NCBI GenBank assembly: GCA_026419775.2
Contig: JAOPGA020001485.1
Coordinates: 1-64,000 of the forward strand
From: Acrasis kona
Lineage: Eukaryota > Heterolobosea > Eutetramitea > Acrasida > Acrasidae
Direction: 5' to 3'
Length of the DNA stretch: 64,000 nucleotides
Of the stretch, positions 56,178-64,000 are shown in pieces; position 1 is the stretch's first letter; each line of letters opens with the position of its first letter. Below the pieces are notes generated by a model. The model made no database searches, was not told where the DNA came from, and saw only the letters and a program-made list of their open reading frames with translations. Position numbers and translations under genes: made by a program.

Positions 56178-59100
56178 GGATCAAAGTATAATTGGTTTAA
56201 TCTGTTTTTATTTTGTTCTCTCCGTCTTAATCTCTTGTAATTATGAAAATTATTCTTTATCTAATAATGTTATCGCTACAATTGGATGTTGCTTACTCGT
56301 TAATGAAGTCCATCTCAACCCATGAACATATCATTACTTATTTGACAGCTGTTCTTCGCTCATGAACTGAAAGTATCAGACTGTCAGGCAATCATTACTC
56401 TGTGTTGCAGCGTTCGTTTTTTGTTGGCATTAACAAATAAAACACAAGACATTGACGAGACGTGTCACATTACAAAGAACGTAGAAAAGGAATCATTTAT
56501 GTAGTTACATTTTAGAAGCATTGCTTTTATTTCTTCTTCGCCACTATAGTTATTATCTTCAATCTTTTGACTCTCTTGTTATCTTGCACATTCCAAGATT
56601 AAATATTTCACTGAACATTTAAATGTGGGGAATCAAAGTAGGTTGCAGTACAATTCTATGATCTAAATAGTCTTAATTTCTAAATGTAGGGCGATCATGG
56701 ATACGACAATGTTGTATTCTCAACGCTGATTTGAATGCGTCCTTGGTATCGTGGTGCTCTAACAGTTCCGTCATGTTTGTAGATTCAAATTTGAATGTGT
56801 GATTATCTCTCAAAATTTGTTGATTAGTAATTTCATGGTTCTCCAACAAGTTGGTAGGAATTTGATTTCGATCGATTATAAAGGCCGTGTGGATTGTCTC
56901 TTTATCAACAGTTGTTTATTAATTGCCAACTCATCAACCTTGACGAATACCTTGTTTCTCTTTTTTGTGCTCATAAGGTCCACTCAAATGATCTGACAGT
57001 TGAATTTGTTCTTCATAGTTTCTGCGGCTCTGAAAAGCATTGTAAACACGATGATGCGAAATTTAACAATAAATTCGTACGTTGATCTGATTGAGTAATT
57101 GGATCCTCCTCTCTGGACTCTTTATCAAATATAGCCTACTTGCAAAAATGTTTTTGACTCGATGACCATAGTTATTATAGATGCTGTCTATTTTGACGAT
57201 CTTTACAATGATCAGCACTATAATAAGAATTTGAGACATGACGTGTGGCCATATTTCACTATAGTGAGACAATTTATGTTAGTCCGAGGAATTTTGAACT
57301 AGTCTATTTAAAGCACGTATTTTGCGCGTGCAATCAACAAACCAAAAAACACAACACGCACATCGTGACTAGTCTCATCGGCTGATGATGACCCTGCTAC
57401 CTACTTTGCTTCGCTACTACTATTGCTGCTGAGGACTTCTCAGAGTCTTCGCTACTGCTACACGGATGACAACCCTGCTACCTCCTTTGCTCCCATAGGA
57501 CTTAACAGTTAGTACGTAGAACGTATGGTCTCGCAACCAGTAACACTGTTCAGTGGAAAACTGGTAATCAACCCAACTGGTTCATCAAGACCAAGAGAAG
57601 CCACTCATTCGCAACCAACATTGTGAAAGGCGAGCATTTACATCTCTAGAGCATTCTGAACGACTCACACCTGTTGAGGTACCATCATAAACTCACGAAC
57701 TTCTATTGCCATCACAACCTGTCAAGAAATTTCTCTCACACATGGATAATATACACTCAAGCACTTTTAATAGTGGTACCTCTACAATTCTAGAAACAAC
57801 ATTACGACAATAATTCGCATCCACAATCACAACCTCTAAGAACACATTAACGCTAAGACAGCCGCTAGCATCACCAGTCAAAATCTGGATTCTCACTACA
57901 ACCACGCTTTAGGTAATGTCATCTCTTCGAATCTGTTAATGTAACATTACAACTCGCAACATCGCTAAATTACTACTCGACTTCTTTATGAATCTTGCAA
58001 ATTGTAACCCCTGCATTTTCATTGCTTATCAGAACACTTTTTTTGCTGCAGTGGATATATCCTTTCATGACCATGATGACCAACAACTTGGAACTTTGAG
58101 CAGTGATTATAATTACCCTTCACATTGCATATTGGCTGTATGCAAACTTCGAGCGTTTTTAGACAAGTGGACTTCAATCTGCTAGAATCACAATAAATAT
58201 TAATGTTCATAAATTACGATTTTTGTTATAACTTTTTTCTATTTATAAAAGAAGCAATTGTACCGGTGCTACACTGTAGTTTGTTTCAATAATTGTAGGT
58301 TGTTGGGGACATATTGATGAACTTTGTCGAATGTGCGATTGACGTCATAATTTGTTCCGATAATTTGATGCCTTGTTCCTTTGAAGGTTCAGGAGTGTGC
58401 GTAAACTTCATGATGGTGCCATGTGATTGCTGTATAATAAATGAGTTTGTTTTAGCATTGCTTTGAGTGTTTATTAGTCCTGTGGTGGTGCGAACTAAGT
58501 TTATAAAAGTAGTGGTGTGATGATTATGCGAGGGAAATATTTAATACAATCAACCTTCAAGAATTAACATAACAAGACCAATTCAACCGAAACACAATAT
58601 ATGACGCCAATGCAATCCAATATGACGTAATTGAGATCCTTGACCAGTATGCGCTGATTTTCGATCGCAGACTTGACACGCTTCTGACGGTCACAGAAAT
58701 TAGACATGAAGTGATTAATAATACAATATAAAAAGTCGACTTAAAAGCATTTGTGGTTAGTTTCAGTAAGGAACCGATATGAGGAGGAAGGATTATTAAA
58801 TTAAATTGAAATAGAAGTATGACAGAGTACGCGACTCAAACACATTTGGTGGATTAGAAATTTTTAAATCTTTATGGAAATTTAACGCAGATTGGATTTT
58901 TCAAAAATATCCTGGCCTAAACCCTCCTCAAGGTGGATTTCAATGGCAATATGTCTCGTGTAGCAGAAAACGGTCAGATACGTAAGATAAATGAACAACA
59001 GTTGTGTGATGGGCACAATCTCACGTTCTCTGAGTTTTTACAATATTACTCATCAATATACATATCATGTAATGATGTACCTTCTTGGTGGAAAAGGTCC

Positions 59101-60198
59101 TATCGACTCGTTTGCTACGAAACATGCTGTGCCTGATGAAATGTACTATCATAGAGTCGAGAATTCGCTCCAATCAAAAACCCTGATGCTGGAAACTGTT
59201 ACGCCATAGCATTGTTCTACCAAGCAACGCTCCTTGGACAAACAAACGCATCTGCCCTCCCCATCACTTTCCACTACAATAAAAATAAAACAAACCCACC
59301 AGAGGAACGAAAAGTTTGCACGCAGGAATCCGCACTAGATCAAACGAGCGCCAGATGATTCATGGAAGAGAAGTCTCATTCGAGGTGATTGATCACAACA
59401 TTGCATCAATGTTGCAAGATTAATTTGGAATTATAAAATGGTCTTTTACTCGATCGTAACCAAATTCGTACCGACATGTATTTAAGCACCACTAGTCAGA
59501 TTTATAAATACAATTTTACACCAAACAGCAGCACATTACATTTCAACATCAAACGTTACGTCAAACGTTATCATGTTTGATAAGAAAAAAATCAACATTA
59601 AGTGTTTAGTATCAAATGATGTGACGAGGAAATCATCTACGAAATGGAGAGTTTCAAGAATTGGTTTCGATCGTATTGTGTGGACGTATCACGAACAGAC
59701 CTGCAACTTTGGGAGATTCATCATCAAGAGGGAAATGAACTCAAAAAAGATCCCTAATGTGGAGCCCAATTCCGATCAAACTGTTACCGTTAGAGAATAT
59801 ATCCCAAGGGAGTAATTTAATAAGTAATCCTATTGGCAATAAACACGATTTTATTTATCCTGTGCTTGATTTTTTACCCAGACAAGCATGTGCGTATGAT
59901 GACAATAATTCTGGTTGCTTATTCATTGTAATGGGTTATTCCGTCAAAGTCATTTCATTTTATTCGCCAACTCACACGTCAGACCATACCACATGCAAAC
60001 AAAGGGAGTCTTCGAACAATTGATTATCTAGTGGCCACTATCATGCACTATTATAGAGAGCTTGAAAACAAGTGAGTAGCACTCAACAACAATAACATTT
60101 TTAGTTGAAATGCAAAAATTTTTGATAAGGTTAATAGCACAAAACGCACAAAACGCACAAAATAAAAGAAGATTTACCAATCAACTAAGCCACAGTCA
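56178..60198. other. ~4-kb spacer between inverted-repeat arms
   Basis: No transposase, recombinase or reverse transcriptase signature is visible. Short frames exist (for example 58933-59136 and a following frame to 59209), with some protein-like text (NMSRVAENGQIRKINEQQLCDG) but no clear join. Near 57385 and 57465 the motif GATGA-ACCCTGCTACCT-CTTTGCT occurs twice in direct orientation. The 59.4-59.8 kb part belongs to the diverged repeat family seen at 50-53 kb and includes the open frame at 59573. Confidence 0.45.
59573..59815 (+). CDS. 80-aa open frame, best-preserved member of the dispersed repeat family
   Basis: The frame (MFDKKKINIKCLVSNDVTRK..) has balanced composition and strand-like segments (KWRVSRIGFDRIVWTYHEQ, FGRFIIKREMN), ending VTVREYIPRE. 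Related DNA at 51.0-51.2 and 52.4-52.6 kb is interrupted by stops, which suggests this copy is the least damaged or still selected. No domain is recognised. It lies inside the spacer of the long inverted repeat. Confidence 0.4.
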   Translation: MFDKKKINIKCLVSNDVTRKSSTKWRVSRIGFDRIVWTYHEQTCNFGRFIIKREMNSKKIPNVEPNSDQTVTVREYIPRE

Positions 60199-61066
60199 TT
60201 CAACTATTTTCGTTCTACATCAACTTTATATATTTAGCCACGATCAACCAAAGTGAACGTTGCAAAAGAAAAGAGAAAAGAAAGCGCCACCAGCAGAGCA
60301 AGAGCCAAGAAAACCAAGAGCAAGAAGCAAGAACAAGAGCAAGAGGATCACAACAGCACATACAGCAAGAGAAAGCAACACTTTTAGTCTTCCTTCACTC
60401 TTACGATCTGCTACCTTTTAGTCCAGAGTGCTCTTGTTTCTGAAGACACAGGTGGAGGGGGTGTTGGCCTGGGAACCGACATGGGGACATTTGTGGGATA
60501 GGAGGCATTTGTATGAGGGTTAGAAGGTGCAGTCGTAGTAGGTAGATGGGAGTACGAAGGGGTGTTGATGTGACATGTTGTGATGGCCCAAGAAAGGAGA
60601 GGGATGAGAATGTGTAAGGAGAGGCAGGAGAGAGAGGAGTAGAGTAGAGCGACAGTAAGCTTATTTCTTTTACTAACACCTAATTACATTGTCCTTGGGT
60701 TCTTAATTGAATCCATGGACTGTCCTTGGACCCTTCAACAGGTCCTTGGACAAGGTGCGTTGGCAAGGTGCGTTGACCCAACATCCTAGTCATTGTTATG
60801 GAGTAGATCTCGGAACATTCATAGAGTCGCTCAACTTCAGGATTTGTTGTTGAACTCCGCCACTAACATTGACGTTATAGAGCTTGATCAACTCTAGAGA
60901 CTCTAGTAGTTTCTCCCTCATGGTCTCACGACAAAAGGGTCGATCCTGTACTTGGTTGCTTTTGTTGTGTTTGACTCTGGTAGTGTTTGGCTGTACTCGC
61001 ACCATTGCAGACTTGCAAAAGGTAGTGGTGTAGAATGCAGATTACCCTTACATTGTCAGATGTCAA
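60199..61066 (-). repeat. Right arm of long inverted repeat
   Basis: Inverse copy of 55305-56177 (see there). The arm ends CATTGTCAGATGTCAA at 61066. The inner end lacks four bases present in the left arm near GTAGAAACAAACG, and the microsatellite is expanded differently (AAGAGCAAGAAGCAAGAACA). Outside the arm the sequences differ apart from a short CAGCACAAATT shared with the left side. Confidence 0.85.
60796..61005 (-). CDS. 69-codon open frame in right inverted-repeat arm
   Basis: Protein identical to the frame at 55366-55575. The perfect preservation of the peptide while neighbouring parts of the arms carry differences could mean selection, gene conversion or recent duplication. Confidence 0.35.
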   Translation of the reverse strand: MVRVQPNTTRVKHNKSNQVQDRPFCRETMREKLLESLELIKLYNVNVSGGVQQQILKLSDSMNVPRSTP

Positions 61067-61261
61067 TTTGTGCTGGTTTTTTTAGTCATGTCTTGATTTT
61101 GCAGGTATACAATTTGTTACATATCAATGATCGTGATTTGTTCGAATGAATGGATGACAATCTAGTCATAAGAATTAAATGCATTGACTTGAATGTTAGT
61201 ATGCTGTTAATTTAAATACCGAACCGGTCCTCTCTCCTTCAAACACTATCTATTTTCCAAT

Positions 61262-61516
61262 ATGCGCACGTTTAAATTAATGGAATTGTTTTTGATCGCA
61301 GCAACATGCACAACTGTTGTCGGCAAACATTGATAATCGTAATTATGAGTTTCACTTTCAACAAGTGTTTGGATGAGAAGACAGAACTTGTGAGTTACGA
61401 ATACGTAAACATTTCACCAAAACTAATCGCGGTCGCAAGCTATATTTCCAATTTAATGTTAACTGCAACGGCAAATTGAACGATGCGATGTACAAGTACA
61501 ATACTCACATTGAACC
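61262..61516 (+). pseudogene. Remnant of a small secreted-protein gene
   Basis: ATG 61262 opens a clear signal-peptide-like sequence (MRTFKLMELFLIAATCTTVVG). One base later in frame the text continues NIDNRNYEFHFQQVFG, then an in-frame TGA, then LYFQFNVNCNGKLNDAMYKYN up to a splice-donor-like GTAAGT at 61517. So the gene has one frameshift and one nonsense codon relative to the apparent original frame. No family is recognised. Confidence 0.4.
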
Positions 61517-61847
61517 GTAAGTAGAGGAGCTGTTTTTTAGGTTCCATCACCTAAAATTTGGAGCCCAAAATCATTTGGAACTATAACTACAATATAAAAT
61601 TTAATCAATTGAAAATGAGCAACAAAGGCTCAAACGCAGCCTTACACTTTCGATCAAGCCTCCACATCTGTTGTAATGAAAGCTAAATTAAGCGCTCCGT
61701 TATATTTCTATAGATATTCCTTCCGCTGGCTCAGTGCGTCTTTAACTTGTACTTGCCTGCACACTTTATCTAGAAGTGATTCTATAGCATTCTAAAGTAG
61801 TCACAATATTAATTATACATACTAAGTAAAATTTAGTTTCTTTTTAA

Positions 61848-61929
61848 GGGGTAGTGGTCTAGAAAAAGATATTGGCATGATTTCCGCTTAGGGTGCGGAA
61901 GGTTCCGAGTTCAATTCTCGGCTACCCCC
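61848..61929 (+). tRNA. tRNA-Pro(AGG): tRNA-Pro (AGG) with a 10-nt insertion in the D-loop
   Basis: The acceptor stem GGGGTAG/CTACCCC is 7 bp. The anticodon arm is TCCGC-TTAGGGT-GCGGA (anticodon AGG) and the T arm CCGAG-TTCAATT-CTCGG; all are perfect. The D-arm has GTCT/TGAT with loop AG, then AAAAAGATATT, then GGCA. Total length is 82 nt against 72 for ordinary eukaryotic tRNA-Pro, so exactly ten bases are extra (best placed at 61864-61873, AAAAGATATT). The insertion splits the A box (TGGTCTAG..GG). A T5 terminator follows at 61930. No CCA is encoded, as normal in eukaryotes. Confidence 0.88.
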
Positions 61930-62099
61930 TTTTTGGTTTCCATCATCCAAGAAAGAGTTTGGAAGAGTCTTAATTTCTGTTTCTAAATTTTTATGAATTT
62001 GGTTTGGTTATTGTTTTGAAACACGAAAACTTCATCCAATATTTCGAGTCACGTGATATTTATGATCTTTATAAACATTGTCTTTTTTGCAATTTACTT

Positions 62100-62387
62100 T
62101 TATTTTTCAATCTCTGGTTCTTCTTCATTTAGTAGTGCTTCTGCACTCATCTCCATAACTTCTTCCACAGTCAACGATCCGTCCTTATTGACATCAAATT
62201 CATTCATAATTTCCTCAACCTCTTTATCGTCATAAGTTTTGATGCCCATCTCATTCAAAACAGCTTTAAACTCTTCCACATTAATAATCCCATCATTATC
62301 AACGTCGAAGGATCTAATGTTACGAGACAATGTCTCTTGAACGTCCTTGCTGAGTTTGCTGAAACTGCTTGTTTTATCTGATGACAT
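62100..62387 (-). CDS. Small two-EF-hand calcium-binding protein
   Basis: Start at ATG 62387 (MSSDKTSSFSKLSKDV); the open frame upstream has no ATG. 95 aa. Two canonical EF loops: DVDNDGIINVEEF and DVNKDGSLTVEEV, each with Asp at positions 1, 3 and 5 and Glu at 12. The helix between them is acidic and the C-terminus is short and acidic (EEEPEIEK). It resembles half of a calmodulin or centrin, so a small calcium sensor or buffer is likely. Adjacent to the RhoGAP gene on the same strand, 63 bp apart. Confidence 0.88.
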   Translation of the reverse strand: MSSDKTSSFSKLSKDVQETLSRNIRSFDVDNDGIINVEEFKAVLNEMGIKTYDDKEVEEIMNEFDVNKDGSLTVEEVMEMSAEALLNEEEPEIEK

Positions 62388-62450
62388 TTGAAGCGTTGAC
62401 AAGTTGTAATTACAACGAACAACAAGATTCAATAATAACGTACAATTAAT

Positions 62451-63891
62451 TTATTTGGTGGGAGCGAACAAGGTAGCAGATCGATTTGATCTTTGAGGAA
62501 TCGATGGGAGACTTCTTGGAGAGACGGGAACAGGTGGTGTATTATTAACATTTTCAGAGGAGGTGATGGCCTTGTTGAGTGCGAGCGATCTTTCATTAAT
62601 GTTTGGCTTTCTTGGTAAATCGGGTCTATTGTGGTGATGATTGGAAGGTGATGGCATGGAAGGTGATTTTGTGAGAAAAGGTGAATTCAAGATGGGTCTA
62701 CTTTGTGGAACTTCTGGGAGCGGTCTCGTGCTATTGTCGTTGGAGTCAACCTTTGCGTGGAAAAATGTTCCGGTCTTCTTGACTTGTGATGGTTTTAATG
62801 CAAAATCTTGTGTGAATGGTTGTGGTTGAGGAGACCGCGTCATGACTGTTTGTGAGCGTAGCGTCCTTGGAGGTGGGTGTGGTTGACTGATTCTTGGTGA
62901 CGATGGTTCTTCTTGGTTGTTGATTGATGTGGGAGTTGATGAGCTTTCTTGAGCGCTAATCGATCGCAGTATGGGACGACGTGGTGGAGGCACTGGTGCT
63001 ATTTTATTTTGACTTTCTTGATGGAGGCTGGTCAGTCGTTTGATTTCCATGGTGGCCTGTATGGGCGTGGCGCTTGCACGTATGCTTGCACGGGAGCCTT
63101 GGACAAGAGCATTCAAATCGTCTTGTGGAGAGTCTGGCGTCTGTGCTGGTGGTTCGTCAATATGGGGTTCGTCCTGCTCAAATTAAAAATTGGTAATCAT
63201 CAATCAAAGTCTTCATTAGACCTGTTGAATATTGAGAGTCGCTCATCAATAGCTTTAATTGGTTGCCTTCTGGGCGTAAAAGGTTTGGCGCAAATACGAT
63301 CGACAAGTTTTGAGAGTTCATCTTGTTTTCTGATTGGTACGAACTTAGTTGATTTAAAAACTTGCATAGAATTCTTAAAACCTCCTTGTTTTGGGTTGGA
63401 AGGAATGTCAAAACCTTCTTAATCACATCAAGACGCGTCACAGGATCAGGTACACCTATAAAGCAATTAAAATATAATGTTAAACACAATATACCATGGG
63501 CAGCTATAAACATGTCATAATGGTCAAACGTAAGCACAGGGTCAGATAATTCTCTGAACCACATCTTGACGAGACCTGCAATTGTGTGTTCCTTCAATGA
63601 GCTCAATATTTCTCTCGTCGCTTCTTCCGTTGGATATTTACCCTCGTTGAAATCGTCTCTCGTTTGGTTCATTAATCTATTGTCCCCGCTCAATCGAAAC
63701 AGTCCTTCGACTTTCATGTGCTCTTGCAACATTTCAAGACCAACGGTAAGAATGTGGGGTACTTCCCCCTCTCCAAGATCTTCCAGTGATGCACCAAAAA
63801 TAGGCTTGTGTATCTGGGGTGATGTTTGATTTGTCTGTGTGGTGGACCCACCAAACAGAAACTTCATTGCTGAATGGTTTAGAACCACCAT
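62451..63891 (-). CDS. RhoGAP protein with proline-rich tail, one frame break
   Basis: ATG 63891 (MVVLNHSAMKFLFGG) or ATG 63858 (MKFLFGG) is the likely start. The RhoGAP domain is clear: FGASLEDL, ILTVGLEMLQEHMKVEGLFRLSG with the catalytic Arg in FRLSG, LVKMWFRELSDPVLTF, and NKMNSQNLSIVFAPNLLRP. One intron lies between AAHG and VPDPVTRLD. The domain ends TLIDDYQF, where one extra base in TTTTTAATTTG (about 63180-63190) shifts the frame; after it EQDEPHIDEPPAQTPDSP runs straight into the tail (PVPPPRRPILRSIS, RTLRSQTVMTRSP, PPVPVSPRSLPSIP), rich in SH3-type PxxP sites. RhoGAPs switch off Rho-family GTPases in actin control. Confidence 0.85.
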
Positions 63892-63924
63892 TGTCGTTAC
63901 AAAACCATAAAAATAACCCAACAA

Positions 63925-64000
63925 TTGGAAGAAATGTTACATTTTATTACTTTCTGTTTAAATGAGAAGAAGCAGGAGCATTTTGTTGATTCACGTAATA
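63925..64000. other. Right edge, no gene assigned
   Basis: A/T-rich, with nothing that can be assigned before the window ends. Confidence 0.3.

Noticed and set aside
57063-57272. Short hydrophobic frame as a membrane protein
   Set aside because: No ATG start and A/T-driven composition; probably chance.
56178-60198. Autonomous transposon inside the inverted repeat
   Set aside because: No transposase, integrase, tyrosine recombinase or reverse transcriptase motif could be read in any frame.
1-64000. CRISPR array, bacterial operons or ribosome binding sites
   Set aside because: Spliceosomal introns, tRNA type and domain content are eukaryotic; no regularly spaced repeat-spacer array is seen.

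Overview
The window is nuclear DNA of a gene-dense, intron-rich single-celled eukaryote. Introns are very short (about 32-100 nt, mostly near 40, GT..AG). TAA, TAG and TGA all act as stops. The gene set includes PTEN, a SAGA-type ubiquitin protease, RGS and RhoGAP proteins, an RBR ubiquitin ligase, GPS-bearing and REJ-like ectodomains and a calponin-homology/DIL coiled-coil protein. This points to a free-living amoeba or amoeboflagellate; a heterolobosean such as Acrasis or Naegleria is my guess from architecture only. Three N bases and several one-base frame breaks inside conserved domains suggest a draft assembly.

Layout. 1-9.5 kb: partial coiled-coil gene (-), cytochrome P450 (-), divergent RBR ligase (+), ankyrin-acid lipase fusion (+), unidentified nuclear-type gene (-), GT10 fucosyltransferase (+). 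10.25-16.9 kb: one giant gene (-) for a secretory RCC1-RCC1-REJ-EGF-GPS-TM protein. 17-18.2 kb: decayed coding sequence and a LINE-like endonuclease fragment. 18.3-21.7 kb: a probable tail-anchored trypsin-fold protease and an RGS/START-like protein. 22.4-22.9 kb: a hairpin-rich, probably non-coding stretch. 23.3-27.3 kb: EF-hand/WD40 gene of about a dozen exons. 27.3-47.6 kb: compact genes (GPI-type S1 protease, DUF2828, PTEN, small membrane proteins, SLC35F transporter, USP22/Ubp8-like protease, small myristoylation-type protein, CsbD-like protein, tRNA-Asp, CH-coiled coil-DIL, PhyH-HEAT, BPI/LBP-like). 47.6-61.8 kb: a gene-poor, repeat-rich accessory block with three copies of a GAAA-hairpin repeat, a diverged repeat family, a roughly 530-bp tandem duplication and a long inverted repeat (arms about 870 bp, spacer about 4 kb). 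61.8-64 kb: tRNA-Pro, a two-EF-hand protein and a RhoGAP.

Genes are packed head-to-head (34-84 bp between starts) or tail-to-tail (10-40 bp between stops). Several belong to common themes: phosphoinositide, G-protein and Rho signalling (PTEN, RGS, RhoGAP), ubiquitin/SUMO handling (RBR with SIMs, USP), secretory defence or digestion (S1 protease, BPI-like, lipase) and glycosylation (GT10, sugar-type transporter).

The most unusual observation is that both tRNA genes, Asp(GUC) and Pro(AGG), are otherwise well-formed cloverleaves, but each carries exactly 10 extra bases at a non-canonical place (T-loop and D-loop). The two insertions are alike (A-N3-GATATT), and each falls in an internal Pol III promoter box.
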